A stretch of 64,000 nucleotides of DNA from Emergomyces orientalis (GCA_002110485.1 MOWL01000068.1:1116001-1180000), one strand, 5' to 3'; shown: positions 36,918 to 49,203, numbered from the stretch's first letter. Notes: generated from the sequence alone by a model not told the origin. Program-made: numbers and translations.

Positions 36918-37461
36918 TGGATGATTGTCGGAATCTAAACTCGAGGTTTCGACCAATTCCATTCTCTTTTGACAGCTGGGATTTTTTATCCTTCTTTGAA
37001 TGTATATACTTGAAATTATTTTCATATGCTGTTCAAGGCTCGCCTCATCCATTTTTGTATTCATAACGTAACCAAGAGCCTCCGTAGTTTGTTTCCTTTC
37101 AAGCAGCCTGTATCTGTATAGAAATCGAATGCGGAAATAATAATATGTGAATGTGACAGCGACAATTGGTAAATCTTTCAATAACTGCCTTTTAGCCATC
37201 CTCGGAGCAACAGAGTTCATTTTCCTGTCAGGAAGCATTACATTGGTTGTCAAGCTTGGATGTGGGGAATTTTCAGCCTAACTGTTGAGTCAGCGTCATT
37301 GTCAAGGTTCACCAAAACAATATTTAGAACTTAATAATAGCTATGAACAACTCACTACCACCGCCTTGGACAATATTGCTTTGTGAAGGTGGGTTTACGT
37401 TCTCTCCTATCCACCACCCAACCCATATATCACACAAAAAACGCAAGGTCTTCCTTTCACC
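36918..37461. other. Intergenic region between AA9 and eIF2D genes
   Basis: Holds the 3' flank of the AA9 gene and the promoter of the eIF2D gene. No coding or repeat signal noted. Confidence 0.6.
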
Positions 37462-39563
37462 ATGTTCAAGAAGAAACCCACCGTAATTATTACCCCTCAC
37501 CTATATCCCCCTCCGCCCCGCACCTTCAATCATTCCACACTGTGACCTTGCTAAACAAAGATACCACAGTTCAAACCGCTCGCCCCTCTCCGCTCTTCCG
37601 ACCGACGGAAAATAGCAGACCAAATCATCCAGCAATTCAAAATTGAAATACCTACCCCTGCCGCTTCGAATGAAGAGCAACTGGAAACCCCGCAAAATGA
37701 CGCCGCAACCAGCCTCACAGCACTCCGCAAGTCCCTGCTCCCAGAGAATACGATGTCCGGCCGGTTTATGACCACCGCTGGACCTGATCTGACACCTGTC
37801 CAAGGCACGATCTACGTCGGTTCACATGCTGACGGCGACGAAAGAATTCTCTGGGTGCGGCCGGAACAAGGTGTTGGCACAGATGGACGTCTATATCCTA
37901 CTGTTTATACATTATGGCGTCACCCGCGTCTCATCCCTCTATTGCATACTCCCAGCTTAGTGATGGATAAGTTGTATGGGGGCGCAGACCTGATGACTCC
38001 AGGCTTAGCCAATGGCCCACCTTTTCCTGAGCGGGCAGTCAAAGGAGAGATTGTTGCGGTCGCGAGCTTGGCGAAGCCTAGTGTACCGACATTCGTGGGT
38101 GTATGCGAAATTGATGTGGCAGGGTTGGGTCAGGTGCAGGGGGTTAAGGGGCATGCTGTTAAAGGGGTGACGTGGGAAGGGGATGAGCTGTGGAGTTGGG
38201 GTTCTATGGGGAGACCAGGTCAGCAATCGCCAGATCATATTGATGGTTGGCTTGATGAAGGTGCTGGAGTGGAAAAAAACTTTGAAGAGTTAGCGTTGGA
38301 AGATGAGAAGGGTGGAGCGGGTGTCGAGGGTGAGGAAGAGGGTGGTGTTTCGTTGGATGAGGATAAAGCAGAGGACAAGTCAAATCCAGGGGAACAATTG
38401 GAAGAACCTACTACCAAAGGTGCGTCTTCTCTTCCCCAGTTTTATTATCTGGAATGCAACTACAGAATATTAAATCATTTGCAGAAATTGATACGGCATT
38501 TCACAACGCTTTTCTTTATTGCCTTTATCAACATAAAATTGACAACCCATCCACCCCTAGTTATGGCATGCCGTTCCCCATCCAACCATCCTTCTTGATA
38601 TCCAACCTGATAACCCCATTCCTACCAATATACTCGCCCCAACAAGCTCCATTTTATAATATCAAGAAGACATCCTGGAAAAATGTGAAGAAATTTATCA
38701 AGCATCTTGACAAGCAGGGGCTGGTTAAGGCCAAGGACCGCAGCGGCGGCGAGACGATAATTTTGGATGCTGATTTTGATGACGCCCAAGTTGTCAATTT
38801 CGTTCCTTACAAGCTCCCAAAAAAGGGTAGTTCGGATAGTGCTGCCAAATCTGTTTCGTTAGGAGCAAATGACAAAGATCTCCCATCAGGACAGTCATTC
38901 ACCGTGAAAACCTTGTATCGACCAAGCGGAAAACTTACCCCCATATTATTCCCGCCCCTGTCGAACAGCGATGTGAACAACTACTACACGACCTCTGACG
39001 TCTCAAAACGACTCAACGATTATCTCACAGTGCAAGACCCTCCTATCATTTCCCCCACAAATCCACGCATTATATCTCTCAATCCATTCATCAGCAACAC
39101 CATCCTATCCTCGTCCGTGGAGGACCTCGCAATTCTCAAACGCGGCACCATCCAACGCGATGCTATCCTCCGACGCCTCCTCGAAGACCCCTCGCTCTGC
39201 GCCCCTTATCACGCCATGCTGAAACCCGGCCAGACGCTCCACGACGTAAAGCTAAAAGCAGGTCCCGGCCCCAAAGTCACCGTGACCATTGAGCGTCGCA
39301 CAGGTTCAAAGCTAGTTACCAAGATAAGCGGCTTAGAGCCATTCGGTGCCAACCCGCAATTGTTGGCAGATGAGTTGCAGAAGAAGTGTTCGAGTAGTAC
39401 GAGCGTTTCGCAGGCTGTGGGAGCGACGAAAGGGGTGATGAGCGTGTTGGTTCAAGGCGATCATCGTAAACTTGTCGAAGCTGCTCTGGCTAATCGGGGT
39501 GTGAAACCTCAGTGGATAGAGATTGTTGATAAATCCCAGAAGAAGGGAGGAAAGGGAAATTGA
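37462..39563 (+). CDS. tma64: Translation factor eIF2D / Tma64
   Basis: Three exons (37462-37482, 37570-38419, 38485-39563; introns 87 and 65 bp) give 649 aa. The 21-nt first exon encodes MFKKKPT, matching the expected N-terminus before FKPLAPLRSSDRRKIADQI, the DUF1947-type module. A PUA domain follows (about 140-205, with GADLMTPGL and AVKGEIVAVAS). An acidic linker (about 250-285) leads into the SWIB/MDM2-type winged helix (EIDTAFHNAFLYCLYQHK to about 460). The SUI1 domain occupies the C-terminal 100 residues (KVTVTIERRTGSKLVTKISGL, then VLVQGDHRKLVEAALANRGV). eIF2D binds the 40S subunit and promotes tRNA delivery and removal of deacylated tRNA during ribosome recycling and reinitiation. 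Length and domain order match the family. Confidence 0.95.
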
Positions 39564-40114
39564 AGATTCACTTTCTGCCTTTGAAGGATTATATCTTTGT
39601 TTATGCGGGGAGTGATTCTAGCGACTTTCATTATAAATTGACTGTTAGTAGGGAGTTCACAGAGATCTGCTCTTGACCTTGGGAACTTTGTAGATTAAGC
39701 CGGGGTTTTTCGCTTATTTGTTACGAGCCTTCATATTATGGCTCTGAGTCACTACGGCCATCATTTCTATGATTACCGAAATTTTAGAAAATGGATATAT
39801 TGAAGCAAGTCAAAATTTCCCATTTGTTTACTGCAGCCTCCCCATAGAATTCACGTGATATCAGCCTCGGAAGATCTTGGCGGCCCAACGTCTGGTCAGA
39901 GATATTTCAACATTTCAATCATTCAACCTGCACATAACTACCTAGGTACATCTTCTACATATATTGATGCATAAAAAGGTGCAGCAGTTTGTTTACAACC
40001 TATGCTTTTCTTTTCTTGTAAATGCCTAGATAGATCGGTCCTGAACCTTAAGCTCAAGCTCTCGAGTGAGCAATTTTGCCCTCGTCCCTCCGATATTGGC
40101 CAGAATCTTTGGAA
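39564..40114. other. Intergenic region upstream of the Zn2Cys6 gene
   Basis: About 550 bp between tandem plus-strand genes. No feature beyond the expected 3' flank and promoter. Confidence 0.6.
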
Positions 40115-42557
40115 ATGCCACACGGAGCCAATTCAGCTTCCCGCTCGTTCCGTTCCCGCGCAGTAATGTTGTCCTTTCGTTACATATGTCTGAGACTGCT
40201 CTAAACTCGCTAACATATGTGTTTCAGTGCGAGAATTGTCGGCTAAGAAAGGTGCAGTATCCCTCGTCCTATAAAAAAAATCGTAAGACGTTAGGTATTT
40301 CAATTAACCGCGAAAAACGTTAACGGAGAGAGCTATAATAGAGTTGGTCTAACATTTGTTTAGATCAAATGTGACAAGGCCATTCCATGCTCTAGCTGCG
40401 GCACACTCGGTATGACCTGCCAGGCCGCTTCGTCGAGGCTAACAGAACGCCCTCGTGCTCCTCCCTCCAACAAGTATGTTAGCCATCAAAGTACTATTTT
40501 AAGAGACTTCCAGTATTAACCTAGCCAGTGAGAGAAATTTGGAACGGATCCAAGACCGCCTTTCCGCAGTAGAAAAGAGTATTCAAGAGTTGACTAATCG
40601 TTCCACACCCGCTTCTGTGACTTCATCACACCATCATTCGCCTTCCCTATCGACGCAGTCATCTTTGGAGATAACGACGGCTGCATTTGAAGGACAATCG
40701 TCCTTTGGTAATGCAACTTTACTGGCCAAAAAAGCTGCAGATCTTTCCGTTGCAAGAGTTCCCGGAAGTAAGCTCGACGAGAACGTTTATAGAGCCCTCC
40801 TGTCCCTGAAAAGTAGCCTCGATAAGCATCATCCATCTCCACGCTCTTCTGAAACGACAGAAGTTCCAAGCACGAACACATCGAATCTAAATCTACCTCC
40901 AGTGGCTTTCGTGGTTTCTCTCATCAAGAGAATCAAAGGTTTGATACAAATATTCTCCCACCTGAGAGCACTTCTAGTGCTGATTTGACATCTAGCGCAA
41001 CCTCCGTTCTTTCTTGTGAATAATTCTTGGAGAGATTACCTCCAGATCGAAAGACTATGTCAGAAAATTTATTTTCCTTCCGAACCGATCACAGCAGGGT
41101 CGATTACCCTTATGCATGGTTTGCTTTACTTCATCATTCGGGACTATATTCACATTGGGGACGCTTCACTTTCTCAATCCGACTTTGTCCTATACGCCAC
41201 CTTGTGTGAGAAAAGTTTTGTAATGGGTCTGAAAACCTACGACATGTTTGTGAGCCCGACCCTCGAAAAGGTCCAGGCTCTACTCATTGGAGTAAGTTTC
41301 CATTCACGCCTTGGCAGTCCCTAGCTAATTTTTCTCTCGCCCAAAAGGTGATTAAATGCCAAGAAGAATCAAACCTTCCACTCTGCTGGACCTATCTGTC
41401 AATTGCGTTTGATATGTGCCAAAGTATGGGGTACCATAGAAATTCGGAATTGAAAAATGACCCTCTCCCAGTTGCTGAGGAGAAGCGACACGTTTTCTGG
41501 AGGCTTTACATGGTTGACAAAAACCTCTCTCTTAACCTTGGCCGTACCTCTCATTTTCAAGACCATGATATTGACTGTGGAATTTTCATACCGTCAACTG
41601 ACTCCCAACAATACCCTTGGGATCTTATGGCTCATGTGATCATCAAATTTTCCGCTATCCAGGGTCGAGTGTACGACAAACTATATTCCGTTTCAGCATC
41701 TCAATCGTCACCGGAAGAAAAGATGCGGGTGATGGAACAGTTATCTACGGAGCTGATTGAAGTGCGGAATGAACTCCTCATGGTATGCTAGTTTTTATTA
41801 TATCATATGTCCTCTATCGCTCCCTCTTAACAAAAACATTTACAGATCGACGTCAGTGGTGGTTATTATGCAGAGTCACTGCAAGGCATGGCAGCATGTG
41901 CTGAATTCATCACCTATTCCGTTCTGACCGTCATATACCGCGCTCAGATGTCACCAAATGCCATGGCTATAAGTTCCAAATGTTTAGAGGCAGCGAAACT
42001 AGGTCTTCAAAGTCACCTGAAATGCTTTTCTTACTTCCGCGAGCGCAACAGCTACAAGCAGGCTGAATATGTCACCTGGTTAGTCGCCCTTAATCAATTT
42101 TTCCAGATACAAGATACTAAAGACAATCATTAATTGTACCAGGATCCTTCTCTACCCCTCCTTCACCCCCTTCGTAATCGTCTTCACCCACGCAATTGCC
42201 ACTGGAGACGTAGAGGAGCTAGCCTTACTCAAGGAAACTGTCGGCTCGCTCGAACTGGTCAAAGATCTTTCCCGCGGCTCCCAACATCTCTACGAAATAT
42301 GCAAAGCATTCCTCACCATTGCCCATGCTTTGATCGATTCTCAACAAACCTTGAACGGTCTCGAACACCACGATGACGGCTCACTTGTACTGCCCTTCAT
42401 GACGGATGGACAAACCCAGATTACTTTCCCGGATATCCCATGGCCAGAAGATATGCACGATTTTAATATGGACAGTGCTGATATTTCCGTCTTCTTGAAT
42501 GATTTCCTTGGAACAAACAGGCCCGGGACAGATATGCTCAGCCTGAACTTTACCTAA
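40115..42557 (+). CDS. Zn2Cys6 fungal-type transcription factor
   Basis: Eight exons: 40115-40162, 40228-40251, 40364-40473, 40529-40938, 40996-41291, 41348-41782, 41846-42078, 42143-42557 (introns 55-112 bp), 656 aa. The binuclear zinc cluster is C17-x2-C20-x6-C27-x5-C33-x2-C36-x6-C43, reading ACENCRLRK then IKCDKAIPCSSC. It is assembled from three exons, the middle one only 24 nt. A short predicted dimerisation helix (ERIQDRLSAVEKSIQEL) follows. The middle region resembles the fungal-specific transcription factor domain (WRDYLQIERLCQKI, CWTYLSIAFDMCQSMGYHR, EEKRHVFWRLYMVDKNLSLNLGR). The C-terminus is acidic (FPDIPWPEDMHDFNMDSADI), a plausible activation region. Target genes are unknown; it converges on ERG4 but that alone does not imply regulation. 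Confidence 0.88.
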
Positions 42558-43015
42558 CCAGGTAGGGCCTAAAATCTATTCCCCACTCTAGCGACATGGC
42601 CGCAAGCGACCGCTGGGAAGTGCCTACGGCCTCCAGATTGGTATTGGACCCGGATACAAATCCCCCCCCCCCCCATTTCCGGGTGTATGATGAACAGCCT
42701 AAAGACCCTGGATTCAATATCTATGGACAACGATATATAAATTCGCCTCCACTGTATTAATATATTTTACTATTCTCTTCATTGAGATCTTTCAAGCCAT
42801 GCATGGTATGTGTACCACTTTGTAGAATTATTTAATTAACTTTTTGATAACAGTACATGAAAATGAGCAACTCAAGCGAGGGCAATACAATCATTATTGC
42901 CTTCAGTTCTCCGGCGTATGGCTTCCACGACGTAAAAACCAGCTGAATATCAGTGGAAACCATCTCACATTCTGCTCAGACCCGGCTGTAAACGCCATTT
43001 AGATGACATACTTTC
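42558..43015. other. Convergent 3' flanks with a C13 run
   Basis: The stop codons of the Zn2Cys6 gene and of erg4 face each other across 458 bp. A 13-nt C run lies at 42662-42674. Nothing else seen. Confidence 0.6.
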
Positions 43016-44751
43016 TCAAATTAGCTTGGGTTCACGCACAACAGAGCTTGGATTTCTTACCGGAATAAAAAGATACGGAACTCGACGCTCGTACTCTTCC
43101 CACGCCACACCATATCTTGCCCGGCAGCGGTGGATATCTCTTTGAGCCCGATGGATAATCATCACGGTGAAAAATACGGGGTAGAACCAAGGGAACGGCG
43201 ATGTAAAACCGGTGATCAAACCCCAACAAACGGCAAAATAGAAGTCGCAGGTGTAATGCACCTTGCGCGCCAGTCCAACTATTAGGAGACACAAGCGTGA
43301 GATGGAATCGCATGTGCTAGTAGTGAGGGGAGAAGAAAAAGGAACTTACACCATCCACTACACAATATGGAATCTCCTGTCTTTGTGCGGATACACTCAG
43401 GGTCTTTGACGAATTTCCACGGCAGTTGGGGGAACGTTTTGCGATTCAACAGGACACCGTGTTCCTGCGCCCGGAATCCGTTCTTCTGGCTGTTCGTTGT
43501 ATCCCACACCCAATAAACAAAGAGATACGAAATATAAATAAATGCCAACGCCCATGGATTCCAGTGGTAGTCAGACGGATGATTGTTAACGAGGTATATA
43601 GTGCAGTGGCAGTATGTCATTGGAACACCGGCCATGTTCCAGAAAATGAGCAGGAAACCAAGTTTCTCATAGTACATGTCCCTGAACAAACAGGTTAGCA
43701 AACCAAAGAAAGTTGAAAAGAATGCGGGCTGAAAGGAGAAAATACCAGCTGGTGATAATGAGTTCTTCAGCCTTTGCGCACGCATTTGCATAAAGGAAAT
43801 GCGCCATGAGGAGGAAGCCGACCTCTCCAGAAACGTACCCGAACTGTTCAAACTGCCTAAAAGCTGCTCCAAGGGTAAAGAGAAAGAGGAAGTACCACGG
43901 AATACGGACTTCAAGAAACATCTTAATATCCAACAGTCCAAACAAACGTGGATTGAGCTCCGCTCCGGTGAAGATGTCATAAATGAAAGATCCAGTCATG
44001 CGATGCTGTACACCTCTCACTATGGCCGAGAAATATGCAATAAAGGAACAGAGAATGCCGGAGCAAATGGCTACGCTCATCAAGGGTCCGAATTCGTCGA
44101 TGAGCGTATACAACTTAAAGACACCTGATACATGTAACGCCACTGCCACTGCAATTGTCAGGTACCACGCCGAGATAGCTGAGCAGTAGTAGTCTAGCTG
44201 CTTGCCGCCCATGTGGGGCAGTCGCTTTCCTTTGCCATACACGCCAGGGAGCAGGAGATAACCGGCCCCTTCCAGCACCATCATTGTCCAATATATCATC
44301 CAAGCTCTGCGATGCGGGAAAGCATGGGTGTATGCGAGATCGACAAGGTGTGCTAGGAACTCCGCGAAGCTTTGTCCTTCTACTCGAGTGGGAAATTGGC
44401 CGCCGTAGAAAGTTGCCCCAATGTACATATAGTACATGATCAATGGAGATCCAATCATAATGCCACACGCGCCCAACACGCCTCCAAATTCAAACTCAGC
44501 CTTGTCATCGTTTTTACACACCGATGTCAATGTTTCTTTTGCTGTGCTTTCGGGCCGGACACCATTGGTTTCCTTCTTGCGCTGGTGAAGCTCACTAAAT
44601 ACCAATCAAAATTAGTATACGCTTTGAGGTTTGTATGTATTGGAAAGCGAAATTCTCTGTAGGTGGATTGATATATAGGTAAATAGATTCTAGAGATAAG
44701 GTAAGGGGCTGCCAAGGACATTACATACCAATTAGCCTGTTGTGTGGCCAT
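43016..44751 (-). CDS. erg4: Delta(24(24(1)))-sterol reductase ERG4
   Basis: Four exons (44729-44751, 43746-44594, 43350-43681, 43016-43278; introns 134, 64 and 71 bp) give 488 aa. ERG4 blocks seen in order: FEFGGVLGACGIM, GGKQLDYYCSAISAWYLT, FKLYTLIDEFGPLMSVAI, FSAIVRGVQHRMTGSFIYD, AELNPRLFGLLDIKMFLEVR, GYVSGEVGFLLMAHFLYANA, and after splicing MYYEKLGFLLIFWNMAGVP and YCHCTIYL. The sterol-reductase signature (LCSGWFGLARKVHYTCDFYF) spans the third intron at about residues 397-416. It is an ER multi-pass enzyme that reduces the C24(28) double bond with NADPH in the last step to ergosterol. The 23-nt first exon is assigned because it supplies an ATG with a correct GTATGT donor and phase. Some fungi carry several ERG4 paralogues; which one this is cannot be told. 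Confidence 0.93.
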
Positions 44752-44933
44752 ATTTGACCAGCTCAGTGCAGCAACACAATCGGATTATTCCGTCTTCGAA
44801 CTGGAGACAACTCAAGAAAAGAATATATAAACACTAGAAATCAAGATAAATGAAGTTTATATCAGGCTCGTGGTATTTATTGGTTTCTGGTCCTGTGGGT
44901 TGGTGTTTGCTGCTCCTATGTTTTACTGGGCGA

Positions 44934-44960
44934 CCGTGGACTCCGTGGATTCCGTGGACT
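44934..44960. repeat. CCGTGGAYT tandem repeat (3 units)
   Basis: Three head-to-tail 9-bp units (CCGTGGACT, CCGTGGATT, CCGTGGACT), with a fourth copy at 45080-45088. It lies upstream of erg4. It adds a PWT-like periodicity to the overlapping plus-strand frame, which I do not accept as a gene. Confidence 0.75.
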
Positions 44961-45561
44961 GCGAGAAATGGCCTCCGGGTGCTGTATGTAGCCTTGTTTT
45001 TTCTTTGTTTAAACCAGGAACAATTCAACGGTATCGCCTCAGTGGAAATTAATCCGCATGGAATCCAGTCGCATGGACTCCGTGGATTCTTCTTGTGGGG
45101 TAGATGCCGAGAAAACGGCAATTATGGTTCTCTGGTCCTCTCTGGGCAAATTTAATCTTCCACAAGAACACACCAAAAGAGGAACACAAACCGCCTCAAC
45201 AATGAGTGACCACAAAAGATTTTCAGTAGAAAATTAAAAAATTGGCGGGAAAAGCCACATATATATGTATGGTTCAGCAATGGCAGTAGATCGGTGCACT
45301 CCTATGGGTTAAAGCGCAAAAACCGTCCACGAATATAATTTTAAGCTTTGGTGTCAGGAGCCCAGAGATGTCAAAACATTGCCCTTGTTAAGAGCTGTTA
45401 CACGGATCATCGTAAAAGCTCATGTATGACAAGATCAGCACCGACAAATTTGGATCCAGACCATTGGGTTTTGATGAAGGCTTTACTCTGCAATTTCCAC
45501 CAGATGTATCTTCTCTGAAGATTCAATGCAATAGCCTGTTCAAAAGAAAGTGAGATGCACG

Positions 45562-46204
45562 CTCACCATATCATGAGGAAATGAGATGGCAATAAAACAT
45601 AGAAAGTAGAGAGAACACAGAGTGCTATATTTTAAGCACCAATTTATGACAATCAGATGCTGGTCCAACACAACTGAAATATCTGTGTGTCTTCAGATTG
45701 TCAATGCCCTGTCTGTGCTACAGGCCAAATGTAGCACTTATGATAGCCACATAGTGGCTCAATGTGCATATATAACAAATCAACCACTGCCAAGGACAAT
45801 TTCCCATTCATTTTCATGACTTGGCTTCTGCAAAAATTGAGTTTTTGAGTCTTGATGAGAGTGGGTAGAAGTCAGCCTTAGGCAAAAAAGATCCTATTGG
45901 TGAAAATTTAATGAAACACTGATACATATATAAATCAGCAGCAATCTGCTTGCCTTGTTGAAATGTGTGCTCTGCTCTGATTCAGTTGTGCAGTCAGTCT
46001 TCAGCATTGTGTGAATAGCAGCACTTGAGAAAAATGTTCCATCCACAACAACATTTTTGATCAATCATAAAAAGAAATTCAGAGATCTGGCAGTGAATGT
46101 AGTTTGATCTATCTCAGATTTGTCTGTGGTGCTGTGATTTCCTGTCATTTCCTGGGATATTGAGTGAGATTTGAATTGGATGATACAAAGATTCATGACT
46201 GAGA
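45562..46204. other. CpG-free 643-bp block, likely mutated repeat relic
   Basis: Not one CG dinucleotide occurs over 643 bp, and only one more is met between 45444 and 46204. TG, CA and AGA/TCT words dominate. Flanking DNA has normal CpG. This points to long-term methylation and deamination of a repeat copy, but no transposon protein or terminal repeats can be read, so the origin is inferred. Confidence 0.5.
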
Positions 46205-47224
46205 CGGTCATTGTTTGGTGGAAAACACCCAGTAACAAGAAATAACAACATCCTGCCAAAGGGGAATATTTGGTAGCAGATTTCACGCATTTCAAATGCT
46301 CAGATTCATTCCCATATGTTGCTTCACCTGCTTGTGGCAAGCGTTTTTGTTGGGATTCGCCGAACATCACTAATATGGATGTTCCATGGCATGATATTAC
46401 TGGCCCATAAATCGGCGAACCACGCCCATTCGCTTATTAGCTCGCACATTACGAACGAGCCCTTTTTCTATAAAAAACCATAGCTAGCTAGATATATTAT
46501 TACGGAAATTGAAGAAGCAATGATTATTGGCAATATAACGGATATACTAAATCCAATAGTTTTCAAAGCCCACCACCGCGTGGCTGTATATTCAGCTGGT
46601 GTGATATGGCCGCGATCGTATCTCATTTTTGAGCACATTGAAAAAAAACGAAAGAAAACCATAGTGTTGGCATAGTGTTGGCAAACGAGGCCCAAGCCAC
46701 CAAAGCAGCAATGCAAGCTCCAATTTGTGACAGGAGAGAGATAACCTTCAAGAGGATGCATTCAGGCGTCGCAAAAAGTTGAGAGGTATTGCGCGCTTCT
46801 ATCTCGCTTTTGCTTTCTCTATTATGCTTGAATGTTAGATACAGAAAAATTGAGACGACTCCCGCTGTGGGCGATTATGAGAGATCCGAGGAATTTGGGG
46901 CTTGGGTAGGCAACTTGCCCAGCTAGAAAATAAAACCCGTGACAATCGACTCGCGGCCGTCTCGCCAATCCTAGTCGTAGGGTAGTTTATTTCTTCCTCC
47001 AACATTCGAAATCCCGACTTCTTGTCTACGAGTAAGTTACGTAGGGAATTATGTTGCCCCTTTCGCAGCCAGCGTTTCGCGGGATCATAAAACGGCTTAA
47101 ATATCCCAATCCAGTAGATTTGGTTCGCACAAATGTTCAGGGGGCTCATTCCTGCATGTTCCTTTCCCATTAATATGATCGAGGTTATGTCACAGCCACA
47201 GCGCTAACCACATCCTTTCAATAG

Positions 47225-47740
47225 ACTGAACCGACCGAGCGTTATTGGCCGAAATCCTCCGACCCAGGCATTAGGCACATCAGCCCTGTTTTTGGTTTCC
47301 TGGATGATAGGAATGGCCCGATATTTCGAGCATCAAAAGAACTCGATGCTGACCCGTATCCATGGATGATATCGAATATAAAATTCAAGCCCGGTTGGGG
47401 AACCGGCATGTCACTAGCAAATGTCAAACTCCCTGTTCCTCACTATATACCGCTTTTTGATCGGTACAAGAAAAATTCCCCATCAATCAATCCCTGCCCC
47501 GAAAGGAGAGGTGCATCAAAACTGTGCCGCATGGCACCGCAAAAGAGAGAACCCAAACTTAAGCCAGTAGCCCTGGTTGGTTCGGTGCATTTCAATCCGA
47601 ACCAAACTCCTCACGGCCCAGAAACTCATACTACCAACAACTCTGGCGAGACACAGGACGGAGGAATTATGCGGCATTGTCTGACAGGTACACCTATGAT
47701 GATGATAACAGCAAAGACGGAGCCGCCCGCAGGAACATGA
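47225..47740 (+). pseudogene. Possible coding remnant (171 open codons)
   Basis: A frame of 171 codons is open from just after a CAATAG acceptor-like site to a TGA. Its first half reads like real protein (for example FGFLDDRNGPIFRASKELD and MSLANVKLPVPHYIPLFDRY), with no low-complexity sequence. The nearest in-frame ATG is at 47366. No family is recognised and no upstream or downstream exon could be joined convincingly. Frames of this length are expected occasionally by chance in 64 kb, so confidence is low. Confidence 0.2.
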
Positions 47741-49203
47741 TATTTGTTCCGTACCAAGTACGAGTGGAATATTATGATGACTTCCGGGGCTTCCAATGAA
47801 AATATTCTCCCCCCATACTCCGTACAAGATCCATCGAGCCCACTCGTGGTTTCAATCATCACAACTTCAAGCACAGCTCAACATTAGAATCCGGTGCCTA
47901 ATTTCCTGCTATGTTCAGCCGGGTAAAGGACATATATATATACTCCGTACACAATTGTGAAATACAATTGTGACGTGGGGCAGTGTCCCACTGTTCCACA
48001 ATGACAGTCAACAAACCCGCCTACCTGTTACCCGATTCACTGTGATTTCCGCCAACCGTTGAATGCCTCGGGCGATTTCCGTTTTATTTCAAGTGCACCA
48101 GCTTATGATAGATAAATTTCTTTTTCTTGTTTCCGGTTCCATTCAACAACTGTCCTCCCCCCTCACATTTCACGCCCGAATATGCATTGGACCGCGCAAC
48201 GTATACTCACCTGACAGCTTGGATGGAAAGGAAAAGAAAATGCAGTGGTGTTAGTCAACGTGCGTGCATACGTAACGTGAACGACAGCAACATCAACGTC
48301 TGCACGGAGTAACGCCGAGAGCGGAACAAGTTCGGGAACTGGAAATTCTATCAATATGGAATTAATTCCAGAGAATTAAGAATTATGCCAACGATTTTAA
48401 GGACGGATTTCAAAATATATGTCTGCACGAGAAACAACGGGAAACAGAGATGAAATAAGGCGTATAATGAAGGATCTAATTATGAATTGCAGCATCCATG
48501 CAGACACTTCTCAAGACTCCTCTCTCCTGGTCCAACGATCTTGTGCTCACATACAGAGTACGGTACCCGTTAACATAAACGATGTTACCGTTCAAGTCGT
48601 GCTCTGTTTATATATACACTAGATATATAAAACTATGCGTACGACCCATGTCCCATTCCCATGTCCCATACCATCAGGAAACCCTCGGGCGGTTCTGAAC
48701 AGGCTTCGTTATGGGTCAAATTCCGAAACTGACCTGAGGGGGCAGAGAGAACGAGAATAAAGTAGGGATTCCGAACTCCGAACCACTGAAATATGCAGGT
48801 ATTACTCAATTTTACTGAGTAAGAGGCATCAACAAAAAATATTTTTGTTACCAATTCCAGGCATGCATGCCCAGTTGGCGTGCTGGGAGGTATAATTAGA
48901 GGTACTGTGATAGGCACACACTGTTGTATAGGAAGATATTTGTTCCTCTATCTGATTTTTTGTACAGGAGTTAGGCAACGAACCATATATATATATCCGC
49001 CCGGCCATAGTTAATGACAAGCCATGAATTGCATTGGCATATGTGCTTGTCAACAAGCATTTGCGAGGGACTGACTTCTCATTGATCAGTAGCCTTATGG
49101 AGCGTGAGCAGGTAGTCGGAGAGAATTGAAATGGGTGAGTGAAAGCAAAAATAAATCCGGAGATGTTTTGAGATAAATATCAAAACAGCGCATAAAACAA
49201 AAA

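Noticed and set aside
36855..37253. 132-codon minus-strand frame beyond the AA9 gene
   Set aside because: It overlaps the AA9 3' end in antisense and has no motif or plausible start context.
44850..45155. 101-codon plus-strand frame with a hydrophobic start
   Set aside because: The apparent PWTPWIPWT periodicity is produced by the CCGTGGAYT tandem repeat; nothing else supports a gene.
46468..46761. 97-codon minus-strand frame ending in a membrane-like helix
   Set aside because: One hydrophobic stretch is not enough; no signal peptide, no family and no splice-linked exon.
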